Of a stretch of 6,727 nucleotides of DNA, positions 6,388 through 6,727 are shown one piece after another. The stretch covers positions 1-6,727 of the forward strand of contig DRQV01000061.1 of NCBI GenBank assembly GCA_011371325.1, read 5' to 3'. Position numbers and translations under genes: made by a program. Position 1 is the stretch's first letter; each line of letters begins with the position of its first letter. The DNA is from Thioploca sp. (GTDB taxonomy: Bacteria > Pseudomonadota > Gammaproteobacteria > Beggiatoales > Beggiatoaceae). A model generated the notes under the pieces. It was not told the DNA's origin. It saw only the letters and a program-made list of their open reading frames with translations, and did not search any database.

Positions 6388-6727
6388 ATGAAACCTTTTA
6401 GAATATTTTATTTATTAATACTTGGTAGTTTATTTGGTTGTAATACTTTGGTTACTAAACCGGTTGTTAATGGGCCAAATAACGAAAATATCAATCAAGC
6501 TATACCTTCTTCTAAATCGTATAGGATTGATATTGGAGACAATCTACCAGAACTCGTAAATCAAGATAATCCATTTACACTTTATTGGAAAAATGAGACT
6601 GTTGTTCAAAAAATCAGATCAACAGCAGACTTAGCAAAATCTGAAAATTCAAAAACTGCTAATAAACGTATTAAAAATATTTACTATACAGCGAGACAAA
6701 AAATAGATAGGAATGCTCCTACTATTG
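6388..6727 (+). CDS. Probable lipoprotein of unknown function, 5' part only
   Basis: An open frame of 113 codons that runs off the right edge. The ATG at 6388 has AGGA nine bases upstream. The N-terminus is a short signal sequence, MKPFRIFYLLILGSLFGC, with a lipobox-like LFGC giving Cys18 as the presumed lipidated residue. Phe at -2 is outside the usual lipobox consensus, so processing by signal peptidase II is likely but not certain. Asn follows the cysteine, not Asp, so by the enterobacterial rule the protein would be sent to the outer membrane. The mature part begins with a Pro/Asn-rich low-complexity linker (about residues 19-45), then a hydrophilic region with YRIDIGDNLPELV and a basic stretch near KTANKRIKNIYY. 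I do not recognise a family. The real product is longer than what is seen here. Confidence 0.68.
   Translation, partial: MKPFRIFYLLILGSLFGCNTLVTKPVVNGPNNENINQAIPSSKSYRIDIGDNLPELVNQDNPFTLYWKNETVVQKIRSTADLAKSENSKTANKRIKNIYYTARQKIDRNAPTI

Overview
The window looks like chromosomal DNA from an AT-rich (about one third GC by eye) Gram-negative bacterium, most plausibly a gammaproteobacterium. A glycosyltransferase family 9 heptosyltransferase-like gene implies lipopolysaccharide and an outer membrane. CoaBC, PyrG and Psd are full length with proteobacterial-type motifs, and the thioredoxin-TPR protein is of the CnoX/YbbN type. Genus and species cannot be fixed from the sequence alone. There is no mobile element, CRISPR array, tRNA or rRNA that I can see. 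Gene density is high, intergenic gaps are short and all six major reading frames look intact.

Layout. Positions 1-190 (minus): 5' end of a GT9 / heptosyltransferase-III-like gene, cut by the window edge. Positions 270-1445 (minus): coaBC, the bifunctional coenzyme A synthesis enzyme. Positions 1446-1702: divergent intergenic region with candidate promoters in both directions, including a strong sigma70-type promoter (TTGTCT-17-TATAAT) for the plus-strand genes. Positions 1703-2566 (plus): cnoX-like thioredoxin-TPR protein with an intact WCAPC active site. Positions 2578-3738 (plus): exported pentaheme c-type cytochrome. Positions 3793-5427 (plus): pyrG. Positions 5430-6275 (plus): psd. Positions 6276-6387: AT-rich spacer with an imperfect inverted repeat over the psd stop. 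Positions 6388-6727 (plus): 5' part of a probable lipoprotein gene of unknown function, cut by the window edge.

How the genes fit together. The four complete plus-strand genes have gaps of 11, 54 and 2 bases with no recognisable intrinsic terminator between them, so they may be one transcription unit driven from about position 1616. It would combine a cytosolic folding/redox chaperone, a periplasmic multiheme electron carrier or oxidoreductase, CTP synthase and phosphatidylserine decarboxylase. PyrG and Psd have a plausible metabolic link, since CTP is needed to make CDP-diacylglycerol, the precursor of phosphatidylserine, which Psd decarboxylates to phosphatidylethanolamine. The thioredoxin-cytochrome pair is the most unusual part. 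The pentaheme cytochrome is the least understood complete gene here and is the best candidate for follow-up. Nothing in the window amounts to a clearly new defence, mobile or regulatory system.
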